From Arenimonas sp. (GTDB lineage Bacteria > Pseudomonadota > Gammaproteobacteria > Xanthomonadales > Xanthomonadaceae), in assembly GCA_026398695.1 (NCBI GenBank), contig JAPLSJ010000085.1, positions 1 to 64,000 on the forward strand: DNA of 64,000 bases. Reading direction: 5' to 3'. Shown here one piece after another: positions 22,702-33,000 of the stretch. The notes beneath the pieces are model-generated. The model was not told the DNA's origin, did no database searches, and saw only the letters and a program-made list of their open reading frames with translations. The translations under genes were made by a program, and so were the position numbers. How positions within the stretch are numbered: the first letter of the stretch is position 1; every line of letters begins with the position of its first letter.

Positions 22702-25700
22702 ATGAAAAACCTCGCATCGCTGCGCCGCGCACTTGCGCTGTTCGTCCTTTCCCTCGCCATCGTGCTCGTCGCCGGATGCAAGCGCGACGCCAACGAGGTG
22801 CCGGAAATGCAGAGCGGCGCGCCGGTGGACGCGCGGCCGAAGATCGAGGGCTTCGGCCTGGTGTCGGCCGGGCGCGGCGAGCGCCAGGGCGACGTGGCGA
22901 TCGCGCTGGAATTCTCGCAGCCGCTCGCGGCCAGCCAGGAGTTCGACGCATTGATCGTGGTGACCGGGCCCGATGGCGCGGTGGTGACGGGCAGCTGGGT
23001 GCTCGACGACGAAGCGATGACGCTGCGCTTCCCCTACGTCGAGGCCAGCCGTGATTACACCGTGCTGATCCGCGCCGGCCTGGCTGCCGCCGACGGCAAG
23101 ACCCTGGGCAAGGACGACCAGCGCACCGTCAACACCGGCCCGGTGGAACCTGCCGTCGGCTTCGCCTCGCAGGGCAGCGTGCTGCCGGCGCGCGATACCC
23201 GCGGCCTGCCCGTGGTGTCGGTGAACGTGCAGGAAGTGGACGTGGAGTTCCTGCGCGTGCGCGACAGCGAAGTCGCCAACTTCTTCGTCAGCTACCAGCG
23301 CGGCGGCCGCCGCGGCGGCTGGGAGCTCAGCGACAGCGAGTGGCAGGACCGCGTGGCGATCACGCGCGTGGCCGACTCGGTGTACCTCAACCGCTTCGTG
23401 CTGGGCGGCGCCGACAACGAGCGCCGCCTGACCTACCTGCCGGTGCAGAACATCACCGAGCTGCAGGAGCCGGGCCTGTACTTCGCGCTGATGCGCAAGG
23501 TCGGCGCCTATGGCGATGACTACGAGACCGCCACCTTCTTCGTTTCCGACATCGGCCTGCACCTGCGCGCCTACGGCGATTCGGTGTTCGTGCACACCGC
23601 GTCGCTCAAGACCGGCGAGCCGGCCGGCAGCATCGCGCTGAGCGTGCTCGACCGGAAGGGCGAAGTGGTGGCCAAGGCCGAAACCGACGGCAGCGGCAAC
23701 GCCCTGGTGGGCTACAAGCTCGACGCCAGCCACGTGCTGGTGGCGCGCAGCGGCAACGACGTGTCCCTGCTGCCGTTCAACCAGCCGGCGCTCGATCTTT
23801 CCGAATTCTCGGTGGCGGGGCGCAAGCAGGCCTGGTTCGACGTGTTCGCCTGGTCGGGCCGCGACCTCTACCGCCCGGGTGAAACGCTGCGGCTGTCGGC
23901 GCTGATGCGCGACCACGACGGCCGCGCGGTGAAAGCGCAGCCCCTGTTCCTGAGCCTCAAGCAGCCCGACGGCAAGGTGTTCCTGGAAACCCAGCTGGCG
24001 GCGGGCGAGGGCGGCTACTACAGCTGGACCCATGCGCTGCCGGCCGACGTGCCCACGGGCCGCTGGCAGGTGGAGTTCCGCACCGCGCCCGGCGCCGCCG
24101 AAGTGGTGCAGGGCATGTCGCTGCGCATCGAAGAGTTCCTGCCCGAGCGCATGAAGCTCGACCTGGCCAGCGCCAAGCCCACGCTGGCGCCGGGCGAACC
24201 GTTCCCGCTGTCGGTCGAGGCCGCGTACCTCTATGGCGCGCCGGCCTCGGGCAACCGCTTCACCGCGCGCCTGTCGGTCACCGCCGACCAGCATCCGCTG
24301 GAAGCCTTCCCCGACCATTATTTCGGCGACCCCACCATCACCCTGCCCAAGGACGCCAAGGACGCGCTCGACCAGGCGCTGGACGCGAAGGGCAAGCTCA
24401 CCGCCTCGCTGCCCCTGCCCGAGGAGGCCGCCGCGCCCACCGCGCCGGTGGCCGTGGTGGTGAGCGGCAGCGTGTATGAAAGCGGCGGCCGCACCGTCAC
24501 CCGCAGCCTCAAGCGCACGCTGTGGCCGGCGCCCGCGCTGGTGGGCGTGCGCCCGCTGTTCGACATGAAGGAAGGTTCGCCCGCCAACGGCGTGGCCGGC
24601 TTCAACGTGATGCGCACCGACGCCGCGGGCAAGCGCCTGCCGGCCGCCGCGCTGAAGGTGAGCCTGGTGCGCGAGCGCCGCGACTACCACTGGCGCCAGG
24701 AAGAAGGCGGCGGCTGGGGCTACGACTACAGCGCGCGCTACGAAACCGTGGAGTCGCGCGACGTCGCGGCCCGTGCCGATGGCGACACCCGCGTCGATTT
24801 CCAGGTGGAGTGGGGCGAGTACCGACTGGAAGTGCTGGATCCGGAAACCGGCCTGCTCACGCGCCTGCCCTTCGTGGCGGGCTGGAGCTGGGACAATCAG
24901 AATCGCGGCCTGGACGCGCGCCCCGACAAGGTCAAGCTGGCGCTGGACAAGACCAGCTACCGCGCCGGCGACACGCTGCGCATCACCGTGACGCCGCCGC
25001 AGCCGGGCCAGGGCATCCTGGTGGTCGAATCCGACAAGCTGCTGCACGTGCAGCCGCTGCTGGCCAAGCCCGGCGAGACCTACGAGCTCAAGGTCACCGA
25101 GGAATGGGAGCGCCATGACGTCTACATCACCGCGCTGGTGCTGCGCGGTGGTTCGGCGCTGGAGAAGGTGACGCCCGCGCGCGCCGTCGGCGTGGCGCAC
25201 GTGCCGATGGACCGCACCGCGCGCACGGTGCCGGTGACGGTCGAGGCCCCGAAGCAGACCCGCCCCGAACAGGCGCTGCCGGTCACCATCAGCGCGCCCG
25301 CCCTGGCCGGCAAGACCGCCTGGGCCACGGTGTCGGCGGTGGACGTGGGCATCCTCAACATCACCCGCTTCCCGGTGCCCGACGCGGCCGCGCATTTCTT
25401 CGCGCAGCGGCGACTGGGCGTCGACGCGTACGACCTCTATGGCCGCGTGATCGAAAGCTTCGAAGGCGAGGCGGCCACGCTGCGCTTCGGCGGCGACATG
25501 GCGCTGCTGGCGCTGCCGCAGGCCCGCCGCCCGACCGCGCGCGTGCAGACGGTGGACCTGTTCGCCGGCCCGGTGAAGCTCGATGCCAAGGGCCGCGCCA
25601 AGGTGGACGTGATGGTGCCCGACTTCAACGGCACGCTGCGGGTCTCGGCCCTGGTGTACAGCGACGAGGTGTACGGGCAGGGCAGCAGCGAAAGCATCCT

Positions 25701-27429
25701 GCGCGCGCCGATCCTGGCCGAAGTGAGCGCGCCGCGCGCACTGGCGCCGGGCGACCGCAGCACGGTCACGCTGGACCTGCAGAACTACACCGGCCAGGCC
25801 GGCGAGTTCAGCGTCAGCCTCGACACCACCGGTCCGATCGCGGTGGCGGGCGAGCGCCGCAAGGTGTCGCTGGCGCCGGACGCGAAGTCCACGCTCACCT
25901 ACGTGCTCAGCGGCACCGAAGGCTTCGGCGTGGGCACGCTGAAGCTGCGCGTCGAGGGCGGCGGCTTCACCGTGAACCGCGAGTTCGACGTGCCGGTGCG
26001 CGCCGCCTGGGGCAGCGTGGTGCGTTCGCGCGCCCAGACGCTGCAGCCCGGTTCGTCGCTGTCGTTGGGCGGCGAGCTGGCGGCGGGCCTGATGCCCGGC
26101 ACCGTGTCGGCGCGCATGACGCTGACCACGCAGCCGCCGATTCCGTTCGCACGCGCGCTGCAGGACCTGCTCGACTACCCCTACGGCTGCGTCGAGCAGA
26201 CCACCACCCGCGGCTACGCGGCCCTGCTGCTGGACGCCGACAGCGCCAGGCGCATGGGCTTCGCCGGCCTGGACGAAGAAACCCGCCGCAAGCGCATGGA
26301 AGGCGCCTTCAGCCGCCTGGCGGCGCTGCAGTCGGGCAACGGCCACTTCTCGATGTGGGGCGGCAGTGACTCGGCGGCCATCCTGACGCCGTACATCACC
26401 GAGTTCCTGCTCAACGCGCGCGACGCCGGCTTCGCGGTGCCCGACGCGATGCTGCAGAAGTCGCTCGAGCGCCTGAGCGAGGACCTGCTCACCGGCGGCG
26501 TGCCGTTCTATTCCTACGACGCCTCCGACCACCTGCGCTTCGCCTACCAGGCGCAGGCCGGCTACGTGCTGGCCAAGGTGAACCGGGCGCCGCTGGGCAC
26601 GCTGCGCGCGCTGTACGACAACGAGCGCGGCAAGTCGCTCACCGTCCTGCCCCTGGTGCACCTGGGCCTGGCGCTGGCGATGCAGGGCGACGAGGCCCGC
26701 GCCAGCAAGGCCATTGCCGAGGGCCTGGCCAAGAAGGACGCGCGCCCGCGCTGGCTCGGCGACTACGGCTCCGACCTGCGTGACCAGAGCCTGATGCTGG
26801 CCCTGCTGCGCGAGAACAAGCGCGCCGGCGGCGGCCAGGACCAGCGCCTGCTGGCCCTGTCGCGCGACATGCAGGCCCGCGTGGCCGAGACCCACTACTG
26901 GCTCAGCACGCAGGAACAGATCGCGCTGGCCCGCCTGGGCAAGAGCCTGGCGCTGGACGCCAGCGCCACGTTCTCCGGCCAGCTCAGCGTGGGTGGCGAA
27001 GACACGGCAATCGACGCCGACCGCCTGCTCAGCCGCGACTTCGCCTTCGGCGACCTGGCGGCGGGCGTGCGCTTCGCGCCCCAGGCCGACGCCGACGCGC
27101 TGCTGGTGGACCTGCTGCCGGCCGGCCTGGAAATCGAAAACCTCAACCTCACGCCGGACGAGCAGTGGGCCGACGTCACCATCGAGGGCATCACCATCAC
27201 CGATCGCAGCGACGCCTCGGAGATCCAGCACGAGGAGTACCGCGACGACCGCTACGTGGCCGCGCTCAAGCTCTATTCGGGCCAGAAGGCGCAGCTGTTC
27301 TACCTGGTGCGAGCCGTCACGCCGGGCACGTACGTGGTGCCGCCGCCGCAGGTGGAGGACATGTACCGGCCCGAGCTGCGCGGCGTGGGCCGCGCCATCC
27401 CGGCGACGGTGACCGTCGTCCAGCCGTAG
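22702..27429 (+). CDS. bacterial alpha-2-macroglobulin family lipoprotein (YfhM-like)
   Basis: A 1575 aa lipoprotein protease trap. The start at 22702 yields a lipoprotein signal peptide ending LVAGC (lipidated Cys near residue 29). The family thioester motif is present as GCVEQ, with Cys at residue 1163 (usual form CLEQ), in the context PYGCVEQTTTRGYAAL. Upstream are MG-type beta domains (WFDVFAWSGRDLYRPGETL, ATVSAVDVGILNITRF), and the last 100 residues form the receptor-like domain. Length is close to E. coli YfhM. pbpC begins 1 bp after its stop, the well-known yfhM-pbpC pair, suggesting protection of the envelope during peptidoglycan repair by trapping foreign or stray proteases. Confidence 0.95.
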   Translation: MKNLASLRRALALFVLSLAIVLVAGCKRDANEVPEMQSGAPVDARPKIEGFGLVSAGRGERQGDVAIALEFSQPLAASQEFDALIVVTGPDGAVVTGSWVLDDEAMTLRFPYVEASRDYTVLIRAGLAAADGKTLGKDDQRTVNTGPVEPAVGFASQGSVLPARDTRGLPVVSVNVQEVDVEFLRVRDSEVANFFVSYQRGGRRGGWELSDSEWQDRVAITRVADSVYLNRFVLGGADNERRLTYLPVQNITELQEPGLYFALMRKVGAYGDDYETATFFVSDIGLHLRAYGDSVFVHTASLKTGEPAGSIALSVLDRKGEVVAKAETDGSGNALVGYKLDASHVLVARSGNDVSLLPFNQPALDLSEFSVAGRKQAWFDVFAWSGRDLYRPGETLRLSALMRDHDGRAVKAQPLFLSLKQPDGKVFLETQLAAGEGGYYSWTHALPADVPTGRWQVEFRTAPGAAEVVQGMSLRIEEFLPERMKLDLASAKPTLAPGEPFPLSVEAAYLYGAPASGNRFTARLSVTADQHPLEAFPDHYFGDPTITLPKDAKDALDQALDAKGKLTASLPLPEEAAAPTAPVAVVVSGSVYESGGRTVTRSLKRTLWPAPALVGVRPLFDMKEGSPANGVAGFNVMRTDAAGKRLPAAALKVSLVRERRDYHWRQEEGGGWGYDYSARYETVESRDVAARADGDTRVDFQVEWGEYRLEVLDPETGLLTRLPFVAGWSWDNQNRGLDARPDKVKLALDKTSYRAGDTLRITVTPPQPGQGILVVESDKLLHVQPLLAKPGETYELKVTEEWERHDVYITALVLRGGSALEKVTPARAVGVAHVPMDRTARTVPVTVEAPKQTRPEQALPVTISAPALAGKTAWATVSAVDVGILNITRFPVPDAAAHFFAQRRLGVDAYDLYGRVIESFEGEAATLRFGGDMALLALPQARRPTARVQTVDLFAGPVKLDAKGRAKVDVMVPDFNGTLRVSALVYSDEVYGQGSSESILRAPILAEVSAPRALAPGDRSTVTLDLQNYTGQAGEFSVSLDTTGPIAVAGERRKVSLAPDAKSTLTYVLSGTEGFGVGTLKLRVEGGGFTVNREFDVPVRAAWGSVVRSRAQTLQPGSSLSLGGELAAGLMPGTVSARMTLTTQPPIPFARALQDLLDYPYGCVEQTTTRGYAALLLDADSARRMGFAGLDEETRRKRMEGAFSRLAALQSGNGHFSMWGGSDSAAILTPYITEFLLNARDAGFAVPDAMLQKSLERLSEDLLTGGVPFYSYDASDHLRFAYQAQAGYVLAKVNRAPLGTLRALYDNERGKSLTVLPLVHLGLALAMQGDEARASKAIAEGLAKKDARPRWLGDYGSDLRDQSLMLALLRENKRAGGGQDQRLLALSRDMQARVAETHYWLSTQEQIALARLGKSLALDASATFSGQLSVGGEDTAIDADRLLSRDFAFGDLAAGVRFAPQADADALLVDLLPAGLEIENLNLTPDEQWADVTIEGITITDRSDASEIQHEEYRDDRYVAALKLYSGQKAQLFYLVRAVTPGTYVVPPPQVEDMYRPELRGVGRAIPATVTVVQP

Positions 27430-27430
27430 C

Positions 27431-29836
27431 GTGCGCAGGGCGCGCGTAACGGCCGCCGCCGCGGCAGGGCTGAACCGGCCTGCCGCGGGCCAGCGCCGGC
27501 CCGGCACGCGGCGTCGCCGCCTGCTGGCGGCCGGCGTGCTGGGCCTGCTGTTGCTGTTTGCGCTCGACCGCCTGTTCCCGCCGCCGGTGCCGGAGGCCAG
27601 CGATGGCGGGGCGGTGGTGCTGGCCGCCGACGGCACGCCGCTGCGCGCGTTCGCCAACCGCGACGGCGTGTGGCGCTACCCGGTCACGATCGGCCAGGTG
27701 TCGCCGCACTACCTGCAGGCGCTCGTGACCTACGAAGACCGCTGGTTCCGCCGGCATCCGGGCATCAATCCGCCGGCGATGCTGCGCGCGGCCTGGCAGT
27801 GGGCCGCCAATGGCCGCGTCGTGTCGGGCGGGTCCACGCTGACCATGCAGGTGGCCCGCATCCTGGAGCCGCACTCGCGCACGCCGCTGGGCAAGCTGCG
27901 GCAGGCGCTGCGCGCGCTGCAGCTGGAGTGGCGCTACTCGAAGGATCAAATCCTTTCGCTCTACCTCAACCACGCGCCGTTCGGCGGCACCATCGTCGGC
28001 GTGGAAGCGGCGAGCTGGGCTTACCTGGGCAAGCCCGCGTCCAGCCTGTCCCAGGCCGAGGCGGCGCTGCTCGCGGTCCTGCCGCAGGCACCCAGCCGCC
28101 TGCGCCCCGACCGCCACCCCGAAGCCGCGCGCGCCGCGCGCGACAAGGTGCTGGCGCGCATGGCCACGCTGGGCACCTGGACCCGGGCGCAGGTGGACGA
28201 CGCCCGCATCGAGCCGGTGGTGGCGCGACGCCTGCAGCCGCCGATGTCGGCGCCGCTGCTGGCCCAGCGCCTGCGCGCCGCCAACCCGGGCCGCACGCGC
28301 ATCCGCAGCACGCTCGACGCGTCGCTGCAGCGCGTGCTCGAGCAGCGCCTGGCCGGCTATTTCTCGCAGCTGCCCGAGCGCACGTCGGCGGCGCTGCTGG
28401 TGGTTGACAACGCCACGCTGGAAGCGCGCGCCTACGTCGGCTCGCTCGAGTTCGCCGACACCACGCGCCTGGGCCACGTGGACATGGTGCGCGCCACGCG
28501 CTCGCCCGGCTCCACGCTCAAGCCCTTCCTCTACGGCCTGGCGCTGGACGATGGCCTGGTGCATTCGGAAAGCCTGCTGGTGGACGCGCCGCAGAGTTTC
28601 GGCGACTACCGCCCCGCGAACTTCGATCCCGCGTTCAACGGCCCGGTGTCGGTGGCGGAGGCGCTGCGGCTGTCGCTCAACGTGCCGGCCGTGGACATGC
28701 TCGACCGCCTCGGCCCCGAGCGCTTCACCGCACGCCTGGCGCATGCGGGCGTGGTGCTGCGGCTGCCGCGCGGCGCCAAGCCCAACCTGTCGATCATCCT
28801 GGGCGGCACCGGCACGCGGCTGGAGGAACTGGTCGGCGCCTATCGCGCCTTGAACGCCGACGGCCTCGCCGGCCGCGTGCGCTACGCCGCCGGCGCGCCG
28901 ATGCAGGAGCGCCGGCTGCTGTCGCCCGGCGCGGCCTGGATCATCCGCGAAATCCTCGAACAGCACGGCCGTCCCGGCCAGCGCGACGAAGCCTTCGACA
29001 CCACCGGCCGCGCGCGCGTGGCCTGGAAAACCGGCACCAGCTACGGCTTCCGCGACGCCTGGGCGCTCGGCAGCACGGCGCACTACACCGTGGGCGTGTG
29101 GGTGGGCCGGCCCGACGGCACGCCGCTGCCCGGGCAGTACGGCGCGATCACGGCGCTGCCGCTGCTGTTCGAAGTGGTGGACAGCCTGCCGCGCAACGGT
29201 GGCGATGGCCGCCAGCGCGGCATGCCCGCCACGGTGCGCAAGCTCGACATCTGCTGGCCGCTGGGCCTGCCGCCGGAACCCGCGGCACCCGCGCTGTGCC
29301 ATCAGGCGCGCGAGGCCTTTGCGCTGGCCGGCACGCTGCCGCCCACGCTGCCCGAGCGCGAGGCGCGGCTTTGGAGCGCGGGCCGGCTGGCGCTGGAAGT
29401 GGATGCACGCACCGGAAAGCGCCTCTCCGCGAGCTGCGGCGCCACGCACGCCCGCCAACGCACCGAAGTGGCGCGCTGGCCGGCGCTGGCGTATCCGTGG
29501 CTTCCCGCAGCGCTCAGGCACGCCGGCGCGGTGCCGCCGCTGTCGCCCGACTGCGCGCCCGACGCGCTGGAGGCGATGGAAACGCTGCGCATCGAGGGCC
29601 CCGGCAATGGGGCGCGACTGGCCCGCACCCCGGGCAGCGCCAAACCCGCCACGCTGCGCCTGCGCGCCTACGGCACGCAGTCCCGCGTGCGCTGGCTGGT
29701 GAACGGCCGCCTCGCCGGTGAAACCCTCGGCCCGCGCCCCTGGACCCACGCCTTCGACACCCCCGGCCCGCAGCGCATCACCGCACTCGCCGACACCGGC
29801 GCCTTCGCCGAACTCACGCTGCACGTCATCCGCTGA
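27431..29836 (+). CDS. pbpC: penicillin-binding protein 1C
   Basis: An 801 aa bifunctional class A penicillin-binding protein in the inner membrane. GTG start at 27431. A basic N-terminus precedes one transmembrane helix (RRLLAAGVLGLLLLFALDRLF). The glycosyltransferase domain has E102 in TYEDRWFRRHPG and the GGSTLTMQVAR motif. The transpeptidase domain has the SxxK nucleophile at S361 (STLKPF), the SLN motif (LSLNVPAVD) and KTG at K533 (WKTGTSYGFRDAW). The C-terminal 90 residues match the BiPBP_C domain typical of PBP1C (IEGPGNGARL...VRWLVNGRLAG). It is translationally adjacent to the macroglobulin gene (1 bp gap), supporting a shared envelope-repair role. Confidence 0.96.
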   Translation: MRRARVTAAAAAGLNRPAAGQRRPGTRRRRLLAAGVLGLLLLFALDRLFPPPVPEASDGGAVVLAADGTPLRAFANRDGVWRYPVTIGQVSPHYLQALVTYEDRWFRRHPGINPPAMLRAAWQWAANGRVVSGGSTLTMQVARILEPHSRTPLGKLRQALRALQLEWRYSKDQILSLYLNHAPFGGTIVGVEAASWAYLGKPASSLSQAEAALLAVLPQAPSRLRPDRHPEAARAARDKVLARMATLGTWTRAQVDDARIEPVVARRLQPPMSAPLLAQRLRAANPGRTRIRSTLDASLQRVLEQRLAGYFSQLPERTSAALLVVDNATLEARAYVGSLEFADTTRLGHVDMVRATRSPGSTLKPFLYGLALDDGLVHSESLLVDAPQSFGDYRPANFDPAFNGPVSVAEALRLSLNVPAVDMLDRLGPERFTARLAHAGVVLRLPRGAKPNLSIILGGTGTRLEELVGAYRALNADGLAGRVRYAAGAPMQERRLLSPGAAWIIREILEQHGRPGQRDEAFDTTGRARVAWKTGTSYGFRDAWALGSTAHYTVGVWVGRPDGTPLPGQYGAITALPLLFEVVDSLPRNGGDGRQRGMPATVRKLDICWPLGLPPEPAAPALCHQAREAFALAGTLPPTLPEREARLWSAGRLALEVDARTGKRLSASCGATHARQRTEVARWPALAYPWLPAALRHAGAVPPLSPDCAPDALEAMETLRIEGPGNGARLARTPGSAKPATLRLRAYGTQSRVRWLVNGRLAGETLGPRPWTHAFDTPGPQRITALADTGAFAELTLHVIR

Positions 29837-29897
29837 GCCCTCGTGCAGGGCCGCGCCAGCGAGGCCAGCGTGCCTGCGCAAGGCGCGTCGCGGCCGG

Positions 29898-29906
29898 TGC
29901 TAAGCT
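29898..29906 (+). promoter_or_regulatory. extended -10 candidate for the caspase/trypsin operon
   Basis: TGCTAAGCT fits TGn plus a degenerate -10 and sits in the 200 bp gap between pbpC and the caspase gene. No -35 is recognised. The remainder of the gap holds only a short ORF at 29948. Confidence 0.3.
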
Positions 29907-29947
29907 GCTTCGGCCGGAGGGGCCGGCGCACGTCACGGAGCGCAACG

Positions 29948-30040
29948 ATGCGCATTGCCGACTGTCTGCTGATGGGCTGCCTTGCTCTGCTCGTCAACTC
30001 TCAACCAAGCAGCCTCGTGCTGCGAAAGGGACGTCCATGA
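29948..30040 (+). CDS. possible 30-residue leader peptide
   Basis: ATG at 29948 with ggag 8 nt upstream opens a 30 aa frame, MRIADCLLMGCLALLVNSQP followed by SSLVLRKGRP, whose stop overlaps the ATG at 30037 (ATGA). The start resembles the following gene's own signal region (MRIPGLLSC). It may be a coupling leader or a duplicated signal remnant; coding status is uncertain. Confidence 0.25.
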   Translation: MRIADCLLMGCLALLVNSQPSSLVLRKGRP

Positions 30041-33000
30041 TCCGTAAGGCCGTCGTTCCTGCCCCGGTCCGAGGCCTTGGACGGAGGATGATATTGCCGA
30101 ACATGCGCATCCCCGGTCTTCTGTCCTGCTTCGGCATTTTCCTTCTGCTCACCGCGTGTTCCGGGCAGGATGCGGCGCCACCGCCGGCAGCCGTCACCGC
30201 TGCGCCGTCCGATGCGGCTGCGACGTCCGATGCTGTGGTTGAGCCAAAGATCATCGTGCAGCTTGGACACCAGGCGCCGGTAATTGCGGTGCGCTGGGTC
30301 GACGGCGGACGCCACCTGGCCTCGCTGGCGAGCGACGGCTCCGTCGTCTTCTGGAACGTGGCCAGCGGCGCCATTCTCGATCATGCGCAGATTCCGCTTG
30401 ATCCGTTGCTGCAGGCCGGCCAGCAGCAAAGCCCGATGCGTTTCCACGCATTCACCGATGGGCCCGTCGCCGGTACGCTCGCAGTGGCCTATGTGGGCAA
30501 GGATGCGGGTGTTGCCGAGCAAGCCTGTCCGGGCGCGCATCACGCTGGCAAGCCATGGTGTACCTACGTCATCGACCTGGCGACGCGCGTGGTCCGGGCG
30601 GACGCAGGAGTCCCGATACCCGCCGGCGAACTGCGTCACTGGCCCATTTCGCCGGATGGCAAGCTGCGCCCGGAACCCAACCACGGCAACGCACGCCGGG
30701 GCTTGCCCAACACGGGCGACGAGCACTTCGGCGATCTCGATCCTACCTGCACCTCGGTACAGCGCTGTCGCTACGGCGTCACGCTGTTCGTGCACGACGC
30801 CAACGCAATCCAAGAACCCATGGCCATCGCACAGCTGGTCGGGCACCCTTCACCAGTGCTCGCGGCGCGCTGGAACAGCACGGGACGTTCCCTGACCTCG
30901 CTCGCCAGCGACGGGTCCATCGTCAGTTGGGACGTGGGCCAGGGCATAGCCTCCCAGCATGCGCAGGTTCCGCTCGATGCCCGCCTGCTGCTGCCCGAAG
31001 GCGGGAACGAACCGCTGCTCCGTCTGCACGCCTTCACCGAGGGATTCGACGGCGGCCTGATGGTGGCGTACGAAGCTGCCAACGACGCTGTCGCCGAACG
31101 TGCCTGTCCGGGCGCCCATCATCCTGGAACGCCGTGGTGTACGTACGTCGTCGAAGCGTGGCCGTTCGCGGTCCGGGCCGATGCCGAACTGCCGATACCG
31201 GCCGGCGAGTCGCCCCTCTGGCCGGTTTCTCCCAACGCCACGCTGCGCCCGAAGGCGAGCCGCGGCGACTTGCCAAATACCGGCGGTGGACACTCCGGCA
31301 CGCCCTGCACGCCGGTGCAACCCTGCCACTACGGCGTCACCGTGTCTGCGACCGGCGGCAATACGGTGTCGCGCGCGTTGACAGGCGACCCGCGCAATTA
31401 TTTCCTCGATGCGGACGTGTCGCCCGAAGGGCTGCGACTGCTGCGGGTGGTGGATTCCTACGATCCTGAATCCGGCCGCATAACCCGCGTGGAAACCCTC
31501 GGCCTTGACAGCGGCAGCCGCGAACCCGTCTTCCAGACGCCGCGCGACTACCACCATGCGAGATGGCTTGACGAGAAGCGCTACTTCCTTGGCAGCAATG
31601 GCTATGACGCCAGCAACGACACGGAAGATGCGATGGCCGGTTTCCCGCCGGCCCGGCTGATCGATCCTGCGTGTGCTGCGCGCGGAGACTGCCCCGCCAT
31701 CGAAAGCCGCTGGCAGACGCGTACGACAGACGCCGGAGGGCTCGTCGCACTCGGGTCGCTTGAAAGCTTGTGCTTCAAGCGCCCTGGGCGGCATCGCGCC
31801 GACAACGTGATCTGCATGGGTGACTCCGTGGACGCCGGCGACGGTGAAACAAGCACTGATCCGCCCGCGACAGGCCTGGCGTTCCGCGACGCCGATGCGC
31901 GTGATTGGCGGGCGTTGGTGGCACCCGCTTTGGCCGACCAACGCATTACCGCCATAGAAACGTCGTCCGATGGCCGGCAGCTCGCGGTCGCGACCCGTGC
32001 CTGGGTGCGTGCCGATTCGCCGGAGGCCGGGCAGGTCTTGCGGCTGTGGTTGCTCGACATCCCGGAAGGCGCCGTGACGGCGCAACGCAGGCTGCTTGAA
32101 ATCGTTCATCCCATCGCAGGCGAGACCATCCGTGCGCTGTCCTTCAGCGCCGATGGTCGCCGCATCGTCTTCACCCTCAATGCGGCAGCGCAGACGGGCG
32201 AGCCGAATGCCGAACTTTACGCGGTCGATACCGATGCTGCGGCAAAGGTACGCACGTGGCCGGGCTTCTCCCAGCGCGTGGTCGCGATCGGCAATGATCG
32301 TGTGCTGGGGCTGGACGACGGCGCGCTGCTCGACCTGGAGACGGGCCGCATCATCGTGCACATCCCGTTCCGGACAGCGGCGGTTCGCGCTGGCTGGATC
32401 GAACGCAGTCGCCTCATGTGGACAAGCACCGAAGATGGCCAGGTCCTGTTCTTGGACAGCGGCGATGGCACCTTGGTGCTGACCCTGTACGCGCTGCCCG
32501 ACAACCGCTACTTCGCGCTCGCACCCGGTGGCCGCTACGACACCAACCTGAGTGCCGATACCCAGCTGGTGCGCTGGCTGGTGCCGGATGCGCCCTGGCA
32601 AAGCCTGGCCGTGCAAACCTTCATGCGCGACTACTACGAGCCCGGCCTGTACCGGCGGCTGCTCGACTGCCGCGCCAGCGATACCTGCGCGACGGCGTTC
32701 AAGCCGCTGCCGGCCATCGCCAGCCTCAACCGCGTGCTGCCCGAAGTGCGCATCACCGGTGTCCGTGCCGGTCGCGACGCCGCCGAAGCGGTGGTCGCGG
32801 TCGAAGTGCGCGAAGGCGTGGACGTCGACGCGCCCAACGGCAAGACGCGCTCCGGCCTCTACAACCCGCGGCTGTTCCGCAACGGCCGCCTGGTGGCGAT
32901 GACGCCCCTGCAGCCGGAGGATGCCGGCACCAACATCGACGAATGGCGCCAGCGCAACGCGGTGCAGGCGGCCAACGGCGTGCACCAGCTCGAGTTCACG

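Noticed and set aside
21781-27657. A 1958 aa minus-strand open frame opposite the pseudoprotease and macroglobulin genes
   Set aside because: It is a shadow of highly GC-rich coding sequence: composition is His/Arg/Gln/Ala-rich without domains, and the plus strand has clear family matches.
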